From Pedobacter polysacchareus (GTDB taxonomy: Bacteria; Bacteroidota; Bacteroidia; Sphingobacteriales; Sphingobacteriaceae): 64,000 bases of DNA. The notes beneath the pieces are model-generated. The model searched no databases. It was not told the origin of the DNA and saw nothing but the letters and a program-made list of their open reading frames with translations. A program made the position numbers and the translations under genes. The DNA lies in contig NZ_JAHYSS010000002.1 of assembly GCF_019802255.1 (NCBI RefSeq), forward strand, positions 760,548-824,547. The letters run 5' to 3'. Numbering within the stretch: the stretch's first letter is position 1; each line of letters starts with the position of its first letter. Below are positions 52,511 to 60,283 of this stretch, in pieces.

Positions 52511-52744
52511 TTAATCTGCACTTCTCAATAATACGCGAGGTTGATCTTCGCAATTCTGTAGTGCTGTAACCATTTGATCTCTTAAATCATTATCAATTAT
52601 AGATCTTCCCGTACCATCATCCTCTGCGCAAATCGCACAAATTTTGCAAATGCCAGGACAGGGTGGAGGAGTTGATCCATATAAGACATAAGAGTCTGGA
52701 CAGTTTGGATCGGCTTCTGACTTTCTTATATACCAGTTACACAT
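52511..52744 (-). CDS. small Cys-rich protein, paralog P6
   Basis: This 77-aa member is the most Cys-rich, with seven Cys in all: MCNWYIRKSEADPNC, core CPGICKICAICAEDD, and LQNCEDQPRVLLRSAD. The family frame is unchanged (TPPPCPG, ending VLLRSAD). Additional cysteines could allow a second disulfide or metal binding. It is the first gene of the array in the transcription direction, and its leader is reduced. The palindrome at 52855 lies ~110 nt upstream. Confidence 0.8.
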   Translation of the reverse strand: MCNWYIRKSEADPNCPDSYVLYGSTPPPCPGICKICAICAEDDGTGRSIIDNDLRDQMVTALQNCEDQPRVLLRSAD

Positions 52745-53193
52745 AATCTGAAGATTTTATGGATCAAAAATCTTAAACTTTAATATTGTTTTATTTCAGG
52801 AGATGATCCCCTAATTGTTAATACTAATGTAAGGAGGTTTTTCACCTCATGATAGGGTCAAATGCCCCATATTTATTGATTTATGCGAACGTAAAGTTGT
52901 CGTTCAAATCAAAATCCAGAAACTATTCACAACGAAAAATTTTCACGTAAACTTAAAGCTAAACTGTAAAGTCATACTCTGGAATAGTCAAGATGTAAAG
53001 GCCTGATCAAAAAACTACAGTATGAAATTCTGCGTATTTTGAAGGATAATAAGAAATATTAATCTTGAATGTTGAGGGAGATCTATTGGTTTTACCCAAA
53101 TGCTCTGCCATTGAAAAGAAATAAGCTCTAAGAAGGAGATAGCATAAAGAAGTCTGAGCAAAACGCCCAAACTTCCTTTGCTGAGTACAAAAA
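52745..53193. other. 449-bp spacer between the array and the protease-nuclease gene
   Basis: No credible ORF is seen. It contains a palindrome-like GGGTCAAATGCCCC at 52855-52868 and an AGGAGGTTTTTCACCTC-type short hairpin near 52833-52849. It is presumably the promoter of the first array gene plus the 3' end of the upstream operon. Confidence 0.5.
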
Positions 53194-55311
53194 TTATCTG
53201 CTCAACGCATTAATCTCATTTGATAACTCGGGTTCATTATCAATTTCTACCGGACTCGTATTTTCTGAACTAAATGTATCAAAAGAGAAAAAGTCCGAGA
53301 AATCTAACCCTGTCTCTTCCTGCAAAGATTTCAACCCGATTCTGTACTTTCTGAATACCAGATTCTCATCAATATTCAACTGCTCAAAATCAATGTCTTC
53401 TACTAAATTTTCTTGCGATAGCTTAAAACCGGTAGCTTTTAAAACCCCTGCATCTGTCAACCAGAAAATCACCTTGTAAAATGATAAAGGAACTTGTACT
53501 CCACGAAACACAGGATCCGATTCTTTAAAAATCGGGCCGTTAAAGACCGTGATTTTGTTCGTATGAGGGCCTTCTTTTGTGGCGCCATTTTCCAGAACAA
53601 CCTTTTCCAGTTCTCCCCAAAGGCCTTTTTTCTTGCTTTGGTTTAATGCGGCTACCTGCGGACAAGCATTCGTATACATACAAGTCCGGTCAGCATTTCT
53701 TTTTGCTATTTCAGGAGTTTCTCCCCAGTTCGCATCTTCCCGCCGACTCATGTGCCCCCGGTCAAAATTGCTGTTTTTGTAATACTGGTCATTCAGTTGA
53801 ATGCTGTAATTTATCCGGTTATCACGCAGCCAATTGTCTTTCCTTTCAGATTTATCCTGTCTCTCTTGCAAATCCCCATCCACATTAACTGTGCTAATCA
53901 CTGGCATCCTTCTTACCGAATGAAACACCACACTGTAATGGTTGTACTTTAGCTCAGTATCCTTCTTGTTGCTGTTCAATACTGCAATGAATTTTTGTAA
54001 GGGTTTTAAAGGTTTTGGCAATGGAATCCGCTGACCAAGAAAATCATCTACATACCCTTTGCAATCCGAAAAATCCATCTGATCTTCTAACTTTTTCAAC
54101 TCATTGAAATCATTTAAGTCGGTTAATGTTTTCATTTCCGGCAGGGCAGGGGCTGCCTTACTTCCTTTGCTGATTTTAACACTGATCTCTTCATTTGATT
54201 CCAGTAAGCTGGAAGGAAAAGATACATTTACCATATTCGTATTTTCCATTTGATTAGATTTTGCAGGAGTCATTGAAATTGTTTCTTCTTTTCGATCAGG
54301 TTCAGCCTCAATAACCTGAGATTGATCTTTTATTTTTAGTCCGTTTACCAAAGCATGATCTGGATAAATCTGGAAAATATCATTTAAAATGACGCTGACC
54401 CTTATGCCTTCATTGGCAATCCAGACAATCTTCCGTTCATCGATTTTTCCATTGATTTTCGGGATGATCTGGCCATCCTTATCCAGGTAATCACCAGTAT
54501 CATTTTTATTCCCGATCCCCATGTGGTGCAAAGCAACTACCTGCCATTGGTCATTAAAAACCGGGCTTCCGCTGCTTCCAGGTGCAGTATCTGTTTCATA
54601 CCAGATTGATGTGGGCGTAATCTTAACAAATAAATTCTGACGGATCGATAACTGTTTATAATCTCCGTCTGGATGATGAATAATGTTAAGCCTTTCTTCC
54701 TGTTCCGCCCCTAGTTTTCCTTGTTTGGGTTCAAGAAATAAGCTGCCAATGGATTTGAGCCTCACTTTACCTGTTAAATCAATAGGGTTAACGGCAACCA
54801 GGCAATAATCCAGCGCCTGATTCGCATAGAAAAAATCTGCGAGGCGGAAAGAAAAAGAAACAGGTTCTATTTCTTTTCCATTGATGTCATATTCGTAAAA
54901 AAACTGAACCTCCGCATCTGCGACACTGTCTATTTGCTGAAATACATGCCAATTGGTTAATAGCAATCGCTCAGAAACCATAAATCCAGTAGCATAGCCT
55001 AAAATTCTGCTTCCATTTCTGCAAACAATCCTGCCGACTTTCCTTTTGCTGGAGAGAATAAGATCAATGAAATTGCTATATACAGAATCATTGTTTCCAA
55101 TTGCCCTTTCAAATGCGAAATTTAAAGGTTCCTTTGTTTCAGTTGCCAGCATGACTACCCGTTGTTTCAGGTCATGGGGGCTTGCATCTGTTGCTTGTAC
55201 TTCAACAATTCCCCTGTCCATGGCCATAGGAGTAGCCTTAGCTGAATCTTGCTGGGCGATTTTTGAGAACCTGTGTTCAGATTCTTCTAATTGTGATAGC
55301 GAGAGTAACAT
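53194..55311 (-). CDS. trypsin-like protease fused to DNA/RNA non-specific endonuclease
   Basis: This 705-aa protein joins two enzymes. Residues ~90-310 form a trypsin/V8-like serine protease with a visible triad: His122 in LTNWHVF, Asp168 in ALDYCLVAV and Ser247 in APGSSGSPVF. After a linker (~330-420), residues ~430-660 form a NUC1-type nuclease with the DRGHMSRRED motif (His520) and metal-binding Asn557 in AALNQSKKG. There is no signal peptide. Similar fusions occur in conflict or defence systems; the protease could activate or release the nuclease. The gene begins 34 nt after the DUF6266 gene. Confidence 0.88.
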   Translation of the reverse strand: MLLSLSQLEESEHRFSKIAQQDSAKATPMAMDRGIVEVQATDASPHDLKQRVVMLATETKEPLNFAFERAIGNNDSVYSNFIDLILSSKRKVGRIVCRNGSRILGYATGFMVSERLLLTNWHVFQQIDSVADAEVQFFYEYDINGKEIEPVSFSFRLADFFYANQALDYCLVAVNPIDLTGKVRLKSIGSLFLEPKQGKLGAEQEERLNIIHHPDGDYKQLSIRQNLFVKITPTSIWYETDTAPGSSGSPVFNDQWQVVALHHMGIGNKNDTGDYLDKDGQIIPKINGKIDERKIVWIANEGIRVSVILNDIFQIYPDHALVNGLKIKDQSQVIEAEPDRKEETISMTPAKSNQMENTNMVNVSFPSSLLESNEEISVKISKGSKAAPALPEMKTLTDLNDFNELKKLEDQMDFSDCKGYVDDFLGQRIPLPKPLKPLQKFIAVLNSNKKDTELKYNHYSVVFHSVRRMPVISTVNVDGDLQERQDKSERKDNWLRDNRINYSIQLNDQYYKNSNFDRGHMSRREDANWGETPEIAKRNADRTCMYTNACPQVAALNQSKKKGLWGELEKVVLENGATKEGPHTNKITVFNGPIFKESDPVFRGVQVPLSFYKVIFWLTDAGVLKATGFKLSQENLVEDIDFEQLNIDENLVFRKYRIGLKSLQEETGLDFSDFFSFDTFSSENTSPVEIDNEPELSNEINALSR

Positions 55312-55345
55312 AAAAAAGATAAATTAAGAAAATAATAGGAGCAGC

Positions 55346-56179
55346 TTAGCCAGGCTTCCCAGGCAAATGTTCCAGTTTGTCTTTGAGTACCTTATATTCT
55401 TTTTCCAGATATTTAAAAGCCTTCGTTTCCAGTGGCATGCCATAGTTTTCTTTCAATTGACCTAAATAACTGCTGGCCACCTGATCAAACCTCGTTTTTA
55501 CCTGCTGATATTGCTGTTTTGCCTTCTTTTCTTCCTGATTTTCAGCGATACCATTCAAATTACCCAGGTAAACACTGTCGGACACCATGATCCCATCCGC
55601 TGAAATAAAGGAAATGTAAGGTTCTATTTGCTGGGTTAATTCTTTGTCAGATAGTGGAATAAAGCATTTTCCTTCGGATCTCCGGGCAATATTCAGATAC
55701 TGACGGCCTCTTTTGGTTTCCGGTAAGCAAATCATTAGCATCACACTGTCGTTACCAGCTAATTCCTCTTCCTCTTGAGTATCCCAGCTGATTTCCAAAC
55801 CATTTTCCACTTTAATAATTTTTAAACCTTGAGTTTCTGGCATGCTGCCCTGACTCGGCATCACTTTACTGTAATCGATCTGAATATTAGGATATTCCCC
55901 CTTTAAAGCATGTTTTTTATGGTAGGAGGTAGCCAGATTATGGGCATTATGAACGGTGCCTCTGGTCTGTAAACCATAACCGAGCTTAATAAAATTAACC
56001 ATGGTTCTGAGCAGTTTGCTAGTCACCGCCATTGCCTGATAATTGGCCAGTTGAAGCGTACTGGGTTTTCCTTTTTTGCCGATTAGACGTACTACCGGCT
56101 GCCCATTGAGCATATAAAAAACAAGGTTGCCCACTTTTCCATTTAAGTGGCCCTGAGGGCCGTTTGAAGCGATTGCCAT
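55346..56179 (-). CDS. DUF6266-family protein
   Basis: This 277-aa protein begins with the family hallmark GHLNGKVGNLVFYMLNGQPVVR. The middle has NYQAMAVTSKLLRTMVNFIKLGYG and an immunoglobulin-like beta region (LKIIKVENGLEISWD). The C-terminal ~70 residues are helical and charged. DUF6266 proteins are frequent in Bacteroidota and of unknown function. It lies 34 nt upstream of the protease-nuclease gene on the same strand, so a common transcript, and perhaps substrate or inhibitor status, is plausible but unproven. Confidence 0.82.
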   Translation of the reverse strand: MAIASNGPQGHLNGKVGNLVFYMLNGQPVVRLIGKKGKPSTLQLANYQAMAVTSKLLRTMVNFIKLGYGLQTRGTVHNAHNLATSYHKKHALKGEYPNIQIDYSKVMPSQGSMPETQGLKIIKVENGLEISWDTQEEEELAGNDSVMLMICLPETKRGRQYLNIARRSEGKCFIPLSDKELTQQIEPYISFISADGIMVSDSVYLGNLNGIAENQEEKKAKQQYQQVKTRFDQVASSYLGQLKENYGMPLETKAFKYLEKEYKVLKDKLEHLPGKPG

Positions 56180-56265
56180 AATAGAGAGGTTAATGGTTTG
56201 GTAATGAGAGGACTATTGTGTGGTATGATTAAGCTGAAGGTACATATAATGTTCGGGATATTGCG

Positions 56266-56405
56266 TATTGAAGCTTTATTTATTTAGCCTTCAAAACAAA
56301 TTTGTGAAGTAGTCATATCGACTTTGATGGGGCTATAGACGCTATTAGGCCCTATCAACCTCCAAGCAATATGCTCATAAAATCCTCACAAATAAAGCTT
56401 CAATA
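56266..56405. repeat. 140-bp element with nested inverted repeats
   Basis: Outer arms TATTGAAGCTTTATTT (56266-56281) and AAATAAAGCTTCAATA (56390-56405) are a perfect 16-bp inverted repeat. An inner pair TTGATGGGGC / GCCCTATCAA (9 of 10) forms a second stem, and ACAAATTTGT is a palindrome inside. No ORF is present. It lies in the 373-bp gap between the DUF6266 and methyltransferase genes and could be a MITE-like remnant or a structured RNA. Confidence 0.6.
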
Positions 56406-56552
56406 TAAGCCATATATTAGCCTGAAATAGTTTTAGGTCAATGCTTAATCCTATTTCGTACAAATCAACCCTGTTTTAACGCAAACCATCTGCCCATTTT
56501 TGCTGTTAAATAAAGAGGTGTTCATATAAAAATCAGTTTAAACTATAATACA

Positions 56553-57317
56553 ATGGCATGGAATCCAGGTGTCTATAATAAATTTAAAGAGGAGCGTTAC
56601 GCGCCGTTTTACGATTTGCTGAAACTGATCAATAAAAGGGAAAATCTGAAAGTTATAGATCTTGGCTGTGGAACAGGGGAGTTGAGCCTTAAACTCCAGC
56701 AGGAGTTACCAGGTTCGAAGATCCTGGGGATCGATGCCTCCAAGGAAATGTTAATGGAGGCAGCAACATATGAAAATGAAAACCTGCATTTTGAACAGCT
56801 GGACATTAAATCGAAAATCGAATCTGGAGAACAGTATGACCTGATTTTTTCTAATGCAGCATTGCAATGGCTGGATCAGCACGAGCAGCTTTGGCCAGAA
56901 ATAATCAAAACGCTAAAACCAGGCGGACAATTACTGGTGCAGATTCCCTCAAATCATGATCATTTTACCCATCAAACACTGAAAAAAATCGCCAGGGAAA
57001 ATCCTTTTAAGGCAGCATTAAAAGGATGGGAAAGAAGTACAGCAGTGTTGGATATTGGTGATTATGCGCAACTCTTATTTAAAAATGGCGCCAAAGAAAT
57101 GACAATTTATGAGAAGGTCTATCCCCATATTCTTGCGGATGCAAATGCCATCGTTGAATGGACTTCTGGTACGGCAATGATCCCTTATCTGGAGCATCTT
57201 CCCGAAGACCTTAAACTGCAGTTTGCAAATGAATATAAAAACAGGCTCCAGCAACAATATCCGGAAAAACCTGTTTTTTATCCATTTAAAAGGATTTTGA
57301 TGTCAGGCGTATTTTAA
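56553..57317 (+). CDS. tam: trans-aconitate 2-methyltransferase-like SAM methyltransferase
   Basis: This 254-aa class I methyltransferase has MAWNPGVYNKFKEERYAPF at the start, as in Tam proteins (WNP..Y..F..ER..P). The SAM-binding loop VIDLGCGTGELS is at ~33-45, IDASKEMLMEA follows, and ALQWLDQHEQLWP matches Tam's substrate region. It would methylate trans-aconitate, a by-product that inhibits aconitase. Its stop is 1 nt from that of the convergent monooxygenase-fold gene. Confidence 0.85.
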   Translation: MAWNPGVYNKFKEERYAPFYDLLKLINKRENLKVIDLGCGTGELSLKLQQELPGSKILGIDASKEMLMEAATYENENLHFEQLDIKSKIESGEQYDLIFSNAALQWLDQHEQLWPEIIKTLKPGGQLLVQIPSNHDHFTHQTLKKIARENPFKAALKGWERSTAVLDIGDYAQLLFKNGAKEMTIYEKVYPHILADANAIVEWTSGTAMIPYLEHLPEDLKLQFANEYKNRLQQQYPEKPVFYPFKRILMSGVF

Positions 57318-57318
57318 A

Positions 57319-57609
57319 TTAAGCAACTTTCTCCATTTTATGAATAGCTGCCGGACCGTCGATAATATTTGCTGAATCGGCAACAAAACGTGCAATATGA
57401 GGTTGTGAATTGTGCAAATCTAGTCCTGCCTGACTTTCCCAGATCTCCTGGAATATAAATACGTTTCTATTTTCCTGATCCTGATGCAAATCGTATTGAA
57501 TACATGCCGGTTCTTTTCTGGAATCAGCAAGTAATTGTAGCAATAAGACTTTCATAGCCTCTGAATTTCCTTCTGTACTTTTTATAATCGCTGTTAAATT
57601 AATATTCAT
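57319..57609 (-). CDS. antibiotic biosynthesis monooxygenase-fold (YgiN-like) protein
   Basis: This 96-aa single-domain protein is of the dimeric alpha-beta barrel type. It carries CIQYDLHQDQENRNVFIFQEIWES and a DLHNSQPHIARF motif. Members oxidise quinols or small aromatics or degrade haem. The substrate is unknown. Confidence 0.88.
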   Translation of the reverse strand: MNINLTAIIKSTEGNSEAMKVLLLQLLADSRKEPACIQYDLHQDQENRNVFIFQEIWESQAGLDLHNSQPHIARFVADSANIIDGPAAIHKMEKVA

Positions 57610-57855
57610 CTTTTTATAGTTTTGATAAAGAACAAAAGTAATCAGCTTTAAGTTATTATGAAAATAACAGAAATCATAAGGAGCTATTATAATTCTGAGG
57701 ACTTGAATAGGTAAGATAAATAGCTTTAATTAATTTAAGGATTTCGTTATAGTATTCAGCGATTTTGGCAAATGAAGAGGATTTAGATTAAATCTGACTA
57801 GGTTTAGCTAACCCGCTCTTCTGTAGGTAGCTGAGCGGCTGAAATTTTCATACAC

Positions 57856-60129
57856 ATGAAATCTCGTTTTTCTTTTTTCTTCATTTTGTTAGCCGCGTTT
57901 ACGACGAGCGTGTTTGCACAACTAAAAAAGTCCAATGAAATCAATTGGGCAGAATTTATGAAGCGACAAACCTTGCACTGGGATACGATCGGTACCAGCT
58001 ATTATGGCGGTATCCTATTGGGTAACGGTCTGCTAGGTACCAATATTTATAAAGAAGATGAGCAAACCATCCGATTCGATATTGGGCGGACAGATGTAAC
58101 TGATCAGCGTCCGCATCAGGGCAGCGGTCTTTCAGAACCATTGATTTCCAGACCTAGATTACCTATTGGCCGCATGACCATTAAAACTCTTGGAAAGATT
58201 ACTGGGGCTAAAATGAGCCTTGATATTTATAATGCAACCGCAGAAGGAACGATTTATACCAGCAAAGGAACACTGAAATTCAACTCATTTGTGCCTGCAA
58301 ATGCCAATGTAATCTATATCTCAGCAAAAGGATCACAATCAGAAAAAAACATCAATTGGGAGTTCATTGTCGAAAAAAGTAAAAGTCCGCGGATGAATCA
58401 GCAGAATGCTGGAAATCCAGCTGTATATCCAGAAAACCCAATACCTCAGCTTTCAAAAATTGGAGAATTTGAGTACTGCAAACAACCTTTATTAAATGAT
58501 GGAGGTTATGCTACCGTATGGACGAAAAAGAAAACAGCAGATGAAAGTACCATGCTGATTTCCGTTGGGTATGATGCCAGTGGGAAAGCAGATGAGGTAC
58601 AAGAAGCCACACAAGCGATTCAGCACTTTAGAAAAGTAAAATTGCCAGCGGCTCTGGCAGCACATCAAAAATGGTGGCACCAATTTTATCAGCAAAGTTT
58701 TATATCTATTCCAGATCAGCGGATGGAAAGTTTTTACTGGATTCAACTTTATAAACTCGCCTCAGCGACCAGAGCAAACCTCCCCATGATCGATCTAATG
58801 GGACCATGGTTCAATAGTAAAACGCCTTGGCCAGGAGTATGGTGGAACCTCAATACCCAGCTTACCTACTCGCCAATATTTACAGCCAACCATTTGGAAT
58901 TAGGTAAGTCATTGTTTAATACACTAAACAGCAATCTTCAAAACCTGATCAATAATGTGCCGGAACCATGGAGGAAAGACGCTGCAGCCATCGGCAGGAT
59001 TTCTGGTTATGATTTAGTCGCGCCATTAGTAGAAGAAAATAAGGAAAATGGGCAGTTTGAACTCGGAAATTTAACCTGGGCCATGTTCTATTATTACCAG
59101 TATTATGCTTATTCAAAAGATAAGGAAGAACTGGAACAGCATATTTATCCACTCTTGAAACGATCAGTGAACCATCTTTTGTATCATCTGAAAAAGGATG
59201 AACAGGGAATCTTGCATCTGCCTTCCTCTTTTTCGCCGGAATACAAGTATGCAGAAGATGCCAATTATGCACTGTCTAGCCTGCGCTGGGGCTTGTTGAC
59301 CTTAATCGACCTCAATAAAAAAGAAGGGTTTCAAGATGCTGATCTTGGCAAATGGGAAGAGGTGATGAAAAACCTGGTGCCTTATCCTGTCAATGAAACG
59401 GGATTGATGATCGGTAAAGATGTCAGTTTAACGAGCTCTCATCGACATTATTCTCATTTGATGATGATCTATCCTTATCATTTGATAACGCCTTTAAATG
59501 TCAGCAATCAGGCTTTAATTGAAAAGTCTTTGAACCATTGGCTTTCCTTGAAAGGGGCTTTGCAAGGCTATACTTTTACAGGTGCTGCATCTATCAATGC
59601 AATGATGGGTAAAGGTGACCGAGCTTACGATTTGCTGAACCAGCTTTTTGATCAATACCTACAGCCAAATACCCTGTACCAGGAATCCGGCCCCGTAATT
59701 GAAACCCCATTGTCTGCTGCAACTTCTATTCAGGAATTGCTTATTCAAAGCTGGGGAAATAAAATCAGAATATTTCCAGCAATCCCTGAAATTTGGAGGG
59801 ATGTTTCCTTTGATCAGCTGCGTACTGAAGGTGGCTTCCTGGTTTCTGCCTGCAGAGTAAACGGAAACACTCAGTTCATTAAAGTTTTCAGCACAAAAGG
59901 GGATAACTGCATACTGGAAACCGATCTGAAAGTAAGTCTCGTAAGCTCTGATAAAAGAAAAGAAATTGCTTTCTCCGTTTTCCAAAATAATGGAAAAATG
60001 AACATCAGTTTCTCAACGTTACCCGGTGAGACCATTTCTCTTTCTGAAGGTAATGATCAGCATCAATTTAAGGTACTTCCAGTAACGGCAAATATTAAAG
60101 AAAACTGGAGCTGGGGCTTGAAAAAATAA
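57856..60129 (+). CDS. GH95-like glycoside hydrolase
   Basis: This 757-aa secreted protein (signal peptide ending VFAQ) has an N-terminal beta domain with YGGILLGNGLLGTNIYKEDEQ. An (alpha/alpha)6-type catalytic region follows (WNLNTQLTYSPIF, HRHYSHLMMIYP, ALQGYTFTGAASINAMMGKGDRAY) and a C-terminal beta domain (~640-757). The layout and the G-x-LLGNG motif fit GH95, whose members release alpha-L-fucose or related sugars. It diverges more than the second GH95 gene at 62890. Substrate is not certain. Confidence 0.75.
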   Translation: MKSRFSFFFILLAAFTTSVFAQLKKSNEINWAEFMKRQTLHWDTIGTSYYGGILLGNGLLGTNIYKEDEQTIRFDIGRTDVTDQRPHQGSGLSEPLISRPRLPIGRMTIKTLGKITGAKMSLDIYNATAEGTIYTSKGTLKFNSFVPANANVIYISAKGSQSEKNINWEFIVEKSKSPRMNQQNAGNPAVYPENPIPQLSKIGEFEYCKQPLLNDGGYATVWTKKKTADESTMLISVGYDASGKADEVQEATQAIQHFRKVKLPAALAAHQKWWHQFYQQSFISIPDQRMESFYWIQLYKLASATRANLPMIDLMGPWFNSKTPWPGVWWNLNTQLTYSPIFTANHLELGKSLFNTLNSNLQNLINNVPEPWRKDAAAIGRISGYDLVAPLVEENKENGQFELGNLTWAMFYYYQYYAYSKDKEELEQHIYPLLKRSVNHLLYHLKKDEQGILHLPSSFSPEYKYAEDANYALSSLRWGLLTLIDLNKKEGFQDADLGKWEEVMKNLVPYPVNETGLMIGKDVSLTSSHRHYSHLMMIYPYHLITPLNVSNQALIEKSLNHWLSLKGALQGYTFTGAASINAMMGKGDRAYDLLNQLFDQYLQPNTLYQESGPVIETPLSAATSIQELLIQSWGNKIRIFPAIPEIWRDVSFDQLRTEGGFLVSACRVNGNTQFIKVFSTKGDNCILETDLKVSLVSSDKRKEIAFSVFQNNGKMNISFSTLPGETISLSEGNDQHQFKVLPVTANIKENWSWGLKK

Positions 60130-60170
60130 ACCTTAATCTTTTTTAAGCAATAGGCCTTAATCCAGCTTTT

Positions 60171-60218
60171 AGTCTAACCTCTATATTTAAATCCGAAATA
60201 ACCACTTAAAATGTATTT
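60171..60218 (+). repeat. direct repeat A flanking a 2.4-kb segment
   Basis: The sequence AGTCTAACCTCTATATTTAA and what follows to ~60218 recurs at 62587-62634 in the same orientation, by eye about 80-85 percent alike over ~46 nt. The pair brackets the unknown 429-aa gene and the Rpn pseudogene. Confidence 0.6.
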
Positions 60219-60231
60219 GGTAAATTGACAA

Positions 60232-60261
60232 TTGAGGGTAAACTAAAAGTTTGTATACTTG
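60232..60261 (+). promoter_or_regulatory. candidate promoter of the 429-aa gene
   Basis: TTG (60232-60234), a 19-nt spacer and TATACTTG (60254-60261) agree well with the phylum's TTTG-N19-TAnnTTTG promoter. The ATG follows 22 nt later. Confidence 0.45.
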
Positions 60262-60283
60262 CCTTGGTGCTGGTCAACTGCCA

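Larger units (their letters stand above)
49681..52744 (-). repeat. array of six paralogous small-protein genes
   Basis: Six genes of 77-81 codons lie in tandem on the minus strand, with starts at 49926, 50321, 51065, 51800, 52395 and 52744. All share a W-Y-x-R beginning, a TPPxCPGxGKxCAIxAE-type centre and a NVLLR-type end. Spacing is 349-744 bp. Intergenic DNA is repeated too: a shared ~80-nt leader before the first five genes, and similar 3' flanks around the stops of P1 and P3. The arrangement shows repeated local duplication. Confidence 0.9.

Noticed and set aside
49681..52744. Array as a CRISPR-like or purely noncoding repeat region
   Set aside because: All six units keep open frames with the same protein motif, and repeats are gene-sized.
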